Shown here: positions 7,854 through 15,954 of the stretch, piece after piece
Layout: every line of letters begins with the position of its first letter
How positions within the stretch are numbered: the stretch's first letter is position 1
Source of the DNA: UBA11740 sp035635855
GTDB taxonomy: Bacteria; Acidobacteriota; Blastocatellia; Pyrinomonadales; Pyrinomonadaceae
Length of the DNA stretch: 64,000 nucleotides
Direction of reading: 5' to 3'
Assembly (NCBI GenBank): GCA_035635855.1
Contig: DASQAF010000029.1
Span: 124,001-188,000, forward strand
Notes under the pieces: model-generated
Seen by the model: only the letters and a program-made list of their open reading frames with translations
What the model was told of the DNA's origin: nothing
Database searches by the model: none
Made by a program: the position numbers and the translations under genes

Positions 7854-9017
7854 ATGAGAATCAACATCATCGGCGGCGGGCCGGCCGGCATGTACTTCGC
7901 CATTCTCATGAAGCAGGCCGACAGGGCTCACGAAATTACAATTTACGAACGCAACGGGCCCGACGATACGTTCGGTTGGGGAGTGGTGTTTTCCGGAAAG
8001 ACACTTGCGGCTCTGCGCCAGGCGGATGAATCGTCGCACGCGGAAATCACCCGCGATTTTGAAGCCTGGGACAATGTCGACGTAGTTCACGGCGGAGACA
8101 AAATTTCCATCCATGGCAATAGTTTTTCCGGAATCGCCCGCATTCGTTTGTTGAAGATTCTGCAAAGGCGCTGTGAAGAACTCGGCATCGCGATGAACTT
8201 CCACCGCGATGTTGCTGATGTTGACTTAGTTAAGTCTGATTGCGACCTGCTCATCGGTGCCGACGGCGTCAACAGCCTGGTTCGCGAAAGTTTCAAACAG
8301 AACTTTCAACCCAATCTCAGCTCGCGCCCGAACAAATACATCTGGTACGGCACGAACCAGCTATTTCATGGACTGACGCTCGCCTTTCGGGAAACGCCCG
8401 CTGGTGTCTTCGCGGCGCACTCCTATAAATTCGACCAGACAACCAGCACTTTCATCGTTGAATGTGATCCGCAGACGTGGACTAACGCCGACTTTGCCAG
8501 AAAATCGGATGATGAAACACGCGTTTATCTCGCCGGGGTGTTCGCACCGGACTTGAAAGGCCATCCGCTGCTTTCAAATAATTCGAAATGGATTAACTTT
8601 GTCTTAGTGAAGAACGGGCGATGGAGTTTCGAGAACGTCGCGCTGCTCGGCGATGCTTTGCACACGGCGCACTTCTCAATCGGATCAGGAACCAAGCTGG
8701 CCATGGAAGACGCAATCGCATTGAAGCAATGTTTCGACGAGACCACTGATGTAAGCAGGGCCTTGCGGCGTTTTGAAGAAGTGCGCAGGCCGGTCATCGA
8801 AGACTATCAAGCGGCGGCTTACGAAAGCATGGTCTGGTTCGAAAATGTGAGGCAATACACGCATTTGGATCCGTTGGAGCTTGCTTATTGCCTGATGACG
8901 CGCAGCAAGCGGATTGATTATGAAACTCTGAAGCGGCGAGATCCGGCGTTCATCGCGGCGTATGAAAGCTCAGGCATGAAGGCGTGGGATTTTCTGCGCC
9001 CCGTCGCGGGAGACTGA
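7854..9017 (+). CDS. FAD monooxygenase resembling aromatic acyl-CoA hydroxylases
   Basis: This 387-residue flavoprotein monooxygenase has the dinucleotide fold INIIGGGPAGMYFA at the N-terminus, LIGADGVNSLVRE as the DG motif and NVALLGDALHTAHFSIGSG as the second FAD motif. PDDTFGWGVVFSGKTL and the last motif resemble the flavin half of salicylyl-CoA 5-hydroxylase and 2-aminobenzoyl-CoA monooxygenase/reductase. Those are often fused to an old-yellow-enzyme-type reductase, which is absent here. The RidA, crotonase and acyl-CoA dehydrogenase genes upstream and the benzoate-CoA-ligase-like gene at 50-52 kb fit such a pathway. It ends eight bases from the convergent MFS gene. Specificity is inferred. 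Confidence 0.8.
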   Translation: MRINIIGGGPAGMYFAILMKQADRAHEITIYERNGPDDTFGWGVVFSGKTLAALRQADESSHAEITRDFEAWDNVDVVHGGDKISIHGNSFSGIARIRLLKILQRRCEELGIAMNFHRDVADVDLVKSDCDLLIGADGVNSLVRESFKQNFQPNLSSRPNKYIWYGTNQLFHGLTLAFRETPAGVFAAHSYKFDQTTSTFIVECDPQTWTNADFARKSDDETRVYLAGVFAPDLKGHPLLSNNSKWINFVLVKNGRWSFENVALLGDALHTAHFSIGSGTKLAMEDAIALKQCFDETTDVSRALRRFEEVRRPVIEDYQAAAYESMVWFENVRQYTHLDPLELAYCLMTRSKRIDYETLKRRDPAFIAAYESSGMKAWDFLRPVAGD

Positions 9018-9024
9018 CTGTCTT

Positions 9025-10377
9025 CTATTCAATAGCGGCGTCTTCAAGCTTGGCCGGCGCCTGAGACTGGAGTTGCTCGACGGGACCCGACTTGTGATCC
9101 CACCATTTCTCAGTCACAAACCAGATCAGTCCCGGCAACAAAAAAAACGCGCCGACGCCCGCGGTGACTACGCGGGGTGAAAACCCAAACCGATCCATCA
9201 GCTCGCCGACCAGGTAATTTGAGGCCGCCATGGTGAGCGTGAGCAACGCCAACTCTGCGGCGAAGACTCGGCCGCGAAATTGATCCTGGACCTCGCGCTG
9301 CAACAACACTGTTGAGAAGACCCAGAGGATGCTGCCGCCGGTGTGCGCAATCGCCAGGAACAGGAGTGCCAGCAGGAAATTCCGCGATACGCCGAAGGCA
9401 ATATAGAAAAGTCCGCCGATCAAAAACGCAATCCCAATCGCATTCTGCATTTGCTTGCGCGTTTCCCCGGCCCAGCGGCGTGCGACAATTGGCCCCACTG
9501 CGGTGCCTATGCCCCGCGCGGTAAACAGCACGCCGATGCCCGTGGCCGTCTTGCCGGCGATCGGGAAAACTCTTTCACCAAACACGGCCAGAAGGGTCAG
9601 GATGCCGCCACCCATTCCCCATGCGGGCTTCACCATCAGATACGCGAATACGCGCGAGCGATTCTTGACGTATCGTGCACCTTCCAGAGTGTCCGTAATT
9701 CCCAATGCTTTGCCAATAGTCAGTTTTGCTTTGGCGCGCCGCGGCCGTTTGGGAAAAGTAACGCTCGCGATCAGCAATGCCGAAGCCACGAACGTCAGCG
9801 AGTCGAGGATGAAAGCGGCATTGGTGCCGAACCAGCCGGCGACGAGTCCACCAATTGCCGCACCGATGGTCAGCATTGCGGACCAGGTAACCGACGCAAT
9901 GGCGTTGGCTGAGACCAGCTCGCCATCGGAAACGATCGATGGAATCGCGGCTGTTTTGGCCGGCTCGAAGAAAGCTGAAAATGCCAACTGGAAAACTGTC
10001 AGGACATAAACCAGCCACATCTGATCGGGCCGGCGCACCAGCAGAAAGCCCAGCACCACAATCGCGCGGAGCAGATCGGCGGTTATCATGATCGATCGCC
10101 GGCTGAATCGATCGGCCACGACTCCGGAGAGCGGGCCCATGACTACGCTGGGTAGAAAACGCGCGACCATGATTAAAGCCACTGAGCGACTGGAACCCGT
10201 CAGGCGCAGCGCGATCGTATAAACCGCGATCATATCAAACCAATCGCCCATCTGACTGACGACCTGGCCCAGCCAGAGAAAGCGAAATCCGCGATTACCG
10301 CGCAACAACGCGCCATAACCCACGGTGGGCGGTCGTTCGGAACTGGTTGAGATCGGCTTACTCACAAGTATTTGCAA
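9025..10377 (-). CDS. MFS exporter (EntS-like, MFS_3)
   Basis: This 450-residue membrane protein has about 12 segments. It has the family features FLWLGQVVSQMGDWFDMIA in helix 1 and GPLSGVVADRFSRRSIMI, the loop 2-3 signature. Several internal acidic and basic residues match the drug/siderophore exporter branch (EntS/MFS_3). The substrate is not predictable. No ATG begins the frame. The longest version starts at TTG 10377, and a GTG at 10365 is a good alternative. It is convergent with the FAD monooxygenase and divergent from the c-di-GMP gene across a long structured region. Confidence 0.85.
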   Translation of the reverse strand: MQILVSKPISTSSERPPTVGYGALLRGNRGFRFLWLGQVVSQMGDWFDMIAVYTIALRLTGSSRSVALIMVARFLPSVVMGPLSGVVADRFSRRSIMITADLLRAIVVLGFLLVRRPDQMWLVYVLTVFQLAFSAFFEPAKTAAIPSIVSDGELVSANAIASVTWSAMLTIGAAIGGLVAGWFGTNAAFILDSLTFVASALLIASVTFPKRPRRAKAKLTIGKALGITDTLEGARYVKNRSRVFAYLMVKPAWGMGGGILTLLAVFGERVFPIAGKTATGIGVLFTARGIGTAVGPIVARRWAGETRKQMQNAIGIAFLIGGLFYIAFGVSRNFLLALLFLAIAHTGGSILWVFSTVLLQREVQDQFRGRVFAAELALLTLTMAASNYLVGELMDRFGFSPRVVTAGVGAFFLLPGLIWFVTEKWWDHKSGPVEQLQSQAPAKLEDAAIE

Positions 10378-10475
10378 GGTGCACTCTGGAAAGAGAAGTT
10401 GTCAACTTTCAGACGCAGTTTCGGCGCTAGCTGACGGGCGGTCGCTTTTTTAGCTGCGCGTCGATTTCGGAAGCA

Positions 10476-10538
10476 CTCCGGCTTTCGCTCCGTCAGGAGC
10501 GAGGACTATAAACATTTGGCCCCTACGGGGGCAGAGCC
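10476..10538. repeat. palindromic repeat remnant (CGCTCCGTCAGGAGCG type)
   Basis: It contains CGCTCCGTCAGGAGCG followed by ATAAACATTTGGCCCCTACGG, the layout of a common intergenic repeat in which two short hairpins (CGCTCC/GGAGCG and CCCCTACGGGGG) are joined by an AT-rich linker. Only one clear copy lies in this window, so the family assignment is from memory. Confidence 0.45.
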
Positions 10539-10744
10539 CGTCTTTCCGCACACCCGTCGGCAGAGCCGTTGGTCTCTTTGCTAACGATACGCGAACTCCT
10601 GACCGAATCTTCAGTTTGACCTGTCACATTGAAAGCGCGTCGCGCAATCGTTGACTGGGGTTGCCAATGAAGCTCTTAAAGTAAAGGCTTTCCAGAAATT
10701 CCGTGTTCATCTCGGCTCGGCACGGGCCTTGTTAAGAGAAGTCC

Positions 10745-10799
10745 GCGGCTAGGAAGCGTTCGCGCTGACGGGGCTCACCGCACTGGGCCCGCTAGCCGC
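10745..10799 (+). ncRNA. structured leader hairpin 1, candidate ncRNA or 5' UTR element
   Basis: GCGGCTAG at 10745-10752 pairs perfectly with CTAGCCGC at 10792-10799. The 39-base interior contains further GC-rich pairing possibilities (GCGTTCGCGC, GGGCTCACCGCACTGGGCCC). It is about 250 bases upstream of the HD-GYP/GGDEF gene on the same strand. It matches no RNA family I know. It could be part of a leader RNA or a decayed repeat. Confidence 0.3.
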
Positions 10800-10904
10800 A
10801 TAAAATAATGAAACGAAAGCGCAGATCGAAATCGGTAACTGTGCTACTTAGGTAATCACCCCAGATGGCGGATGCATGCCAGCAGCCGCCAACTTGCCCG
10901 TCTC

Positions 10905-10951
10905 GCGTTGAGGGCGAAACTCCGAGTTGCTCCGGATTTCGCTCTCAGCGC
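10905..10951 (+). ncRNA. structured leader hairpin 2 (19-bp stem)
   Basis: Bases 10905-10919 pair with 10937-10951 through 15 base pairs, two of them G-U. After one unpaired base, 10921-10924 pair with 10933-10936, leaving an 8-base loop. The helix is unusually long for a chance intergenic hairpin. It is not followed by a T-run, so it is not a standard terminator. It lies about 100 bases before the c-di-GMP gene. Confidence 0.35.
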
Positions 10952-11049
10952 GGACTTAAAAACCGGTAACCACACGAAAGGAATTTCGATGAACTATTGA
11001 TTGATCAGGGCCGGAAGTTTCGCTACCCCTCGACGGTGAGACGAACAAA

Positions 11050-13575
11050 ATGAAACTGATCGAAATGTCTGATTACAACCGCGCGGCAAAGACCTACTGG
11101 GTTGTCATGGTCTGTGCCGGCGCAGCCGTGTTTGTTTGGGCCTTGCAACGGTGCGTCTCTCTCTCGCCGGTTCAGTGGGCCGAGTTCACAGGCCTTCTTG
11201 GTCTGGTGATCTTAGCCGGATCAAATCCGATCCGCATCCCTAACACGAAATCCAGTCTTACTGCCGGCGATGCCTTCACTTTCCTGACCGTCCTTTTCCT
11301 GGGCGTGCCGGCCGCGGTGCTGATTGGAATCACAGATTCATTTGTAAGTTCGCGCCGAACATCAAAACGCTTGGCGAGTTGGATCGGCGCGCCGGCCATG
11401 ATGGCCGTGACGGTCTTCATCGCGGGCAACACGTTCTATCTGGTTCTTGGTCAGTTCGCCCACATCCCCGAGAACCCGCTGGGGACGGTGCCGCTACCGC
11501 TCGGTCACTTGCTCGCGGCGTTAGCTTTGATGGCAATGCTGCATTACTTCGTCAATGGCTTCACCATCTCGACTATCTACGCGCTTAAAAAGCGGCGTCC
11601 GATTCTGAGGTTCTGGGTCGACGGCTATCTGTGGACCTGGTGGTCGTTCCTCGGATCCGCGATCGCCACTGCCGTCATCTATGCGGCAGTAACCAGGCTC
11701 GGATTCGTCTATGTGCTGCTCAGCCTACCGGTGATCGCCGCGACTTTCTGGACCTACAAGATTTATTTCGAGCGCATTAACAATAAGACGCGCGAAGCGG
11801 AAGAGCTAAGCCGCCTTCATCTGGCCACCGTCGAAGCGTTGGCGACGGCGATCGACGCCAAGGACCAGACTACACACTACCACGTGCGCCGTGTTCAGAT
11901 TTATGCGGAAGGGCTGGGCAAACTCCTCGGTCTGTCCGATGTCGAACTGGCCGCGTTGAATGCTGGAGCTTTACTGCACGACGTGGGAAAACTCGCGGTT
12001 CCGGATCACATTCTGAACAAACCTGGCACATTGACGCCGGCGGAGTTTGAAAAGACAAAAGTCCATACCACGGTGGGCGCCGAGATTCTAAGCCGCGTGA
12101 ATTTCCCTTATCCGGTCGTGCCCATCGTCAAGCATCATCATGAACGATGGGACGGTCGCGGATATCCCGATGGTCTGAAGACCGAACAGATTCCCATCAC
12201 CGCCCGGATTATGTCGGTGGTGGATTGTTTCGATTCCGTTCGCGAAGATCGTCCGTTCCGCAACGGCATGAACCGCGACGCTGCCATCCAGCTACTGCAG
12301 AAAGGCGCGCACTCTCACTTTGATCCCACGATTGTAGATTTATTTATTCAGCACCTCCCGGAATTCGAAGCTCAGATTTCAGTTCGCGGTCTCGCGGATC
12401 AGATCCATAACAGCGCATCGCCCAGCCCGATCGCGCCCGCGGAAGACGAAGTGGCTCGCGCTCGGGAAAACACCTCATTCGCGGCTTACGATCAAATTCG
12501 TAACGCGCATCGCGAAGTCTACGCCCTATACGAGATCGCGCGGAAATTTGGTTCGTCCCTCCAGGTCGAAAACACTCTCTCGGTTTTGGTCGACAAGGTT
12601 GGACACATCGTGCCTTTCGACACGTGCGCCGTCTATTTGTACGACGAAGTCAAAGGCTACGCCACCGCAGCCCTGGCTGTGGGCTTGAATGCCGATGCCT
12701 TGCGCGGGCGCTGTGTGGCACACGGCGAAGGCGTGACCGGTTTTGCTCTGGCAAATCGGAGATCGGTGAATCGAATTCACCCCAGCCTGGATTTCGTCGA
12801 CACGAAGTTCGCCGGCGAGCGAGACTATAGCGCGATGGCTTCGATGCCTTTGTTCAAGGACGAACTCTTGCTCGGCGCGCTTTCGGTCTACTCGACGAGT
12901 CTCCGCGAATACACTGACGATCAGATTCGCCTGCTGGAAACCGTGACCCGCCTGGCCTCGGACGCACTCGGCAATGCGATGCACCATGCTCGGGCCGAAT
13001 CGAACGCGCTTACAGATCCACTCACGGGCCTGCCGAACGCGCGTAGCCTGCATGTTCGCTTTGAAGAAGAAGTCGCGCGCGCCAAACGCAACGGCAGGCC
13101 GTTCCAAATGATCATGCTTGACCTCGACGATTTCAAATTGGTTAACGACACGTTTGGACATAAGCTGGGTGATCGCATGCTGCGCGAAGTTGCCGCCCTG
13201 GTTCATGCTCAGCTACGCGAGTACGACTTCCTGGCGCGTTATGCAGGTGACGAGTTTGTGGCCATCGTGCCCGACCTGGCCGGTCCGCAGGTCGATGAGC
13301 TGCGCGAACGTATCGAGAGGGTCGTGTCAGGCTTTTCGATTAACGTGCGGACCCAGGGCAAAGCCCGGGTCGGCATCAGCGTGGGTGCATCCATCTACGG
13401 AGTCGACGGCGAAACTCTCGATCAACTCCTGGTGGCTGCCGATCAGGCGATGTATCGCGCCAAGTCAATACATAAAACCGGACCCTTGCCCGCCGCGAGC
13501 ATCAAATCTAATCCAGCGAAATCGCCCAGTGACAGTCCCGCAGCGGGCCACCTGGTAACCACAGCAATAAACTAA
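11050..13575 (+). CDS. membrane c-di-GMP enzyme: HD-GYP, GAF and GGDEF domains
   Basis: This 841-residue protein has an N-terminal membrane sensor of about 7-8 segments (residues about 15-230) and a short coiled linker. An HD-GYP phosphodiesterase domain follows (HD in LLHDVGK near 309, HHERWDGRGYP near 363-373), then a GAF domain (about 490-645) and a C-terminal GGDEF cyclase domain (about 655-815). The cyclase signature is AGDEF at about 732, and REYD five residues before it fits the RxxD inhibitory site. Both catalytic halves therefore look intact, so it could make and break c-di-GMP. The ATG is preceded by a 672-base leader. Its position before the kinase/activator pair and glycan locus suggests control of exopolysaccharide. 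Confidence 0.9.
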   Translation: MKLIEMSDYNRAAKTYWVVMVCAGAAVFVWALQRCVSLSPVQWAEFTGLLGLVILAGSNPIRIPNTKSSLTAGDAFTFLTVLFLGVPAAVLIGITDSFVSSRRTSKRLASWIGAPAMMAVTVFIAGNTFYLVLGQFAHIPENPLGTVPLPLGHLLAALALMAMLHYFVNGFTISTIYALKKRRPILRFWVDGYLWTWWSFLGSAIATAVIYAAVTRLGFVYVLLSLPVIAATFWTYKIYFERINNKTREAEELSRLHLATVEALATAIDAKDQTTHYHVRRVQIYAEGLGKLLGLSDVELAALNAGALLHDVGKLAVPDHILNKPGTLTPAEFEKTKVHTTVGAEILSRVNFPYPVVPIVKHHHERWDGRGYPDGLKTEQIPITARIMSVVDCFDSVREDRPFRNGMNRDAAIQLLQKGAHSHFDPTIVDLFIQHLPEFEAQISVRGLADQIHNSASPSPIAPAEDEVARARENTSFAAYDQIRNAHREVYALYEIARKFGSSLQVENTLSVLVDKVGHIVPFDTCAVYLYDEVKGYATAALAVGLNADALRGRCVAHGEGVTGFALANRRSVNRIHPSLDFVDTKFAGERDYSAMASMPLFKDELLLGALSVYSTSLREYTDDQIRLLETVTRLASDALGNAMHHARAESNALTDPLTGLPNARSLHVRFEEEVARAKRNGRPFQMIMLDLDDFKLVNDTFGHKLGDRMLREVAALVHAQLREYDFLARYAGDEFVAIVPDLAGPQVDELRERIERVVSGFSINVRTQGKARVGISVGASIYGVDGETLDQLLVAADQAMYRAKSIHKTGPLPAASIKSNPAKSPSDSPAAGHLVTTAIN

Positions 13576-13653
13576 ATCTATCGAATTCGCTGGGATTGCA
13601 CGCCCGGGCTTCCGGCACTGCGATGCGTTCTGGCCCAAAAACCTAATAAACTC

Positions 13654-13682
13654 TTGACAATACACCCCTCGACCAGTCAAAT
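13654..13682 (+). promoter_or_regulatory. candidate sigma-70-type promoter
   Basis: TTGACA at 13654-13659 is followed after 17 bases by TCAAAT at 13677-13682, a perfect -35 and a 4/6 -10. It lies about 170 bases before the hybrid kinase gene. The call is based on motif match only. Confidence 0.35.
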
Positions 13683-13850
13683 TGGAAGAGTGGTTGCGCG
13701 GACCACACTCTATCTAACCCGCGCACCGGCTCAGTAATCCAACTGACCGGCTGAATCCGAGGCCATTACTGGATTTGCTTTCCGCCCCCGGGGCGGTTCT
13801 GTCTTACCCCTTCCTCAACTTCAGCGATGCCTGTCTCTACCTAACGTGCG

Positions 13851-15923
13851 ATGAACACGGACCGATGGTCCGTGCGATCAGGAATGCCAATTTCGCTCAA
13901 TCAAACAACCACCGGCGCCACGCTGCTGATCGTCGATGATGACGCATCGGCGCGCGAGGGTCTGCGTAGTGTTTTTGAAAACGCGGGCCACCGCACGATC
14001 GCGGTCAGCGACGCGCCCTCGGCGCTGCGCCTGCTGCACAAACAGCCGTGCGACCTGGTCATGCTCGATGTCGAGCTGCCGGAAATTGACGGGCTCACGT
14101 TTTGCCGCCTGCTGCGAGCCCAACCGGCAATGCAGAAATTGCCGGTAGTGGTGTTCTCGGCAAGTGATAGCGAAGTCCGAAAAGTCGAAGCCTTCAATGC
14201 CGGCGTCGACGACTACATCGTCAAGCCCTCAACACCGGGTGAATTGCTTTCGCGCGTTACCTCTCACTTGAATATTGCGCAACGCGAATCAGAACTGCTG
14301 GGCAGCAATCGCGAGTTGAGCTTCCTCGCCGATCTGGGGCGCGGCCTATTACGCACGCTCTATCCCGAGCAAGTCGCTAGTCGCGTCGCGGGATCCATTT
14401 TTGAAGGAACCAACGCCGCGCTGAGCGCCTGCGCCGTAAAGAACAACGGACACGGCTTAGCTGTTTGTGTCTTTGATCGTGAAGGCAGCGCTGAGAACGC
14501 CGAACTCCTCGATCTCGAAAGTTTGGAACAATGGCTGGTCTCGGCTGGATCCGCAAAGGCTAAGAGCCTCACTAACCAACGCGAGTTTCTCATTCGCGAC
14601 CAGCAACATGAAACGGAATACCTGGCGCCGATTTTATTCGGTGGAAAAGTTCTTGGCGCGTTGGTCGTCGCCTTCAGTGCCGCGGCAGATTGCACCGCTG
14701 ACGAATGCCGGCTGATAGACGCCGCGGCCCAACAGGCGGCGCTGGCGGCGCACATCTCGTCGCTCTACCTGGGCGCGCGCGAGTCCGCGGCGACGCTGGC
14801 GGAGGAAGTCGATCGCCGCACCGCCGAATCCGAAATGCATCAGCGCTTCACCGAAGCGATCGTCGACACGCTGCCCCTGTCGCTTTACGCGATCGACCGC
14901 GATTACCGGATTGTCGCCTGGAACCGCAACCGGGAACTCGGCGAACTGGGTTTGCCGCGCGGTGAAGTTCTGGGCCGAAATATTTTTGAAGTGTTGACGA
15001 AACAAAGCCGCGAGTTACTGGAAAGGGAGTTCGGTAAGGTTTTCGCCACCGGCGAGATCCATCGCGTCGAGCAGGAAACCTTCACCAGCTCAGGCGAGAC
15101 GAACCACTGGCTGATCAGCAAGATTCCGATGCGAGCTGACGAAGGCAATGAAGTGACCCATGTGATCACGGTCGGCGAAAACATAACCGAGCGCGTCAAA
15201 GCGCATCGTGCAGTGGCCCGTGCCGAAAAGTTGGCTGCGGTCGGCCGGTTGGCCGCCGGTGTAGTGCATGAGATCAATAATCCGCTGGCCACGATCGCCG
15301 CCTGTGCTGAGTCGCTGGAGAAGCGAATCGAAGAGGGCGCCTTCGCCAACTCGCCTGAGGAAGCGGACCTGCGCGAATATCTCGGTTTGATTCGCGACGA
15401 GGCTTTTCGTTGTAAGAACATCACCAACGGCCTGCTCGATTTCAGCCGGCTGCGCGCCGGACAACGTGTCCCCGTCGATGTAGCCGAAATAATCAAAGCC
15501 GCGGCCCGCCTGGTAACTCATCAACAGCGTGGCAACAATATTCAGATCGATGTCGAAGCCGCCGCCGGTCTACCCAGGGTCTCTGGCGACGTAAGTCAAT
15601 TACAGCAGGCCGTCGTTGCTCTGGCCACCAACGCGATTGACGCGATGCCCGAAGGCGGGACGCTGACCTTGCGGGCCAGTTGCTCGGGACCTCGCGTGCT
15701 GGTCCAGGTAATTGACACCGGCATCGGCATTCCTCCTGAGAACATGACCCGGATTTTCGATCCCTTCTTTACCACCAAGGACGTCGGCCGCGGCACCGGT
15801 CTGGGGCTGGCGGTCTGTTATGGTATTTTATCTGATCATGGCGGCCGCCTGGATGTGAGATCCACCGTAGGAACCGGGACGACGTTTACCATTACGTTGC
15901 CGGCGGCCGACGAATCGAAATAA
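13851..15923 (+). CDS. hybrid sensor histidine kinase (REC-GAF-PAS-HisKA-HATPase)
   Basis: This 690-residue soluble kinase has a receiver domain at the N-terminus (about 24-140) with phospho-acceptor Asp in LVMLDVELPEIDG (D73) and the conserved Lys in DYIVKPS. A GAF-like region (about 150-310) and a PAS domain (about 335-450; LYAIDRDYRIVAWNRN) follow. The HisKA box LAAGVVHEINNPLA has the phospho-His at 473. The ATPase domain has NAIDAMPEGG, DTGIGIP and GTGLGLAV boxes. There is no membrane segment, so it likely reads phosphorylation and a cytosolic signal. The start is uncertain: ATG 13851 lacks an obvious ribosome site and ATG 13884 is an alternative. It is immediately followed by an NtrC-family regulator, its probable partner. 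Confidence 0.88.
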   Translation: MNTDRWSVRSGMPISLNQTTTGATLLIVDDDASAREGLRSVFENAGHRTIAVSDAPSALRLLHKQPCDLVMLDVELPEIDGLTFCRLLRAQPAMQKLPVVVFSASDSEVRKVEAFNAGVDDYIVKPSTPGELLSRVTSHLNIAQRESELLGSNRELSFLADLGRGLLRTLYPEQVASRVAGSIFEGTNAALSACAVKNNGHGLAVCVFDREGSAENAELLDLESLEQWLVSAGSAKAKSLTNQREFLIRDQQHETEYLAPILFGGKVLGALVVAFSAAADCTADECRLIDAAAQQAALAAHISSLYLGARESAATLAEEVDRRTAESEMHQRFTEAIVDTLPLSLYAIDRDYRIVAWNRNRELGELGLPRGEVLGRNIFEVLTKQSRELLEREFGKVFATGEIHRVEQETFTSSGETNHWLISKIPMRADEGNEVTHVITVGENITERVKAHRAVARAEKLAAVGRLAAGVVHEINNPLATIAACAESLEKRIEEGAFANSPEEADLREYLGLIRDEAFRCKNITNGLLDFSRLRAGQRVPVDVAEIIKAAARLVTHQQRGNNIQIDVEAAAGLPRVSGDVSQLQQAVVALATNAIDAMPEGGTLTLRASCSGPRVLVQVIDTGIGIPPENMTRIFDPFFTTKDVGRGTGLGLAVCYGILSDHGGRLDVRSTVGTGTTFTITLPAADESK

Positions 15924-15954
15924 ACCTTCCCCCCAGTGCGGAGTAATAGACAAA

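Larger units (their letters stand above)
10378..11049. other. 672-base intergenic region with repeat remnants and strong hairpins
   Basis: No convincing gene was found. It holds a repeat-like piece (10476-10538) and two strong predicted hairpins (10745-10799, 10905-10951), listed separately. A smaller structured-looking stretch at 10990-11046 lies just before the c-di-GMP gene and includes GGGCCGG, GCTACCC and CTC-GACGGT-GAG. It was compared with c-di-GMP, purine, TPP and ZTP riboswitch consensus sequences from memory, and none matched. The divergent MFS promoter should also lie here. Confidence 0.6.

Noticed and set aside
10990..11046. Possible c-di-GMP riboswitch before the HD-GYP/GGDEF gene
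   Set aside because: The hallmark GEMM tetraloop/receptor segments and spacing are absent. Only generic hairpins are seen, so it is listed as structured DNA, not a riboswitch.
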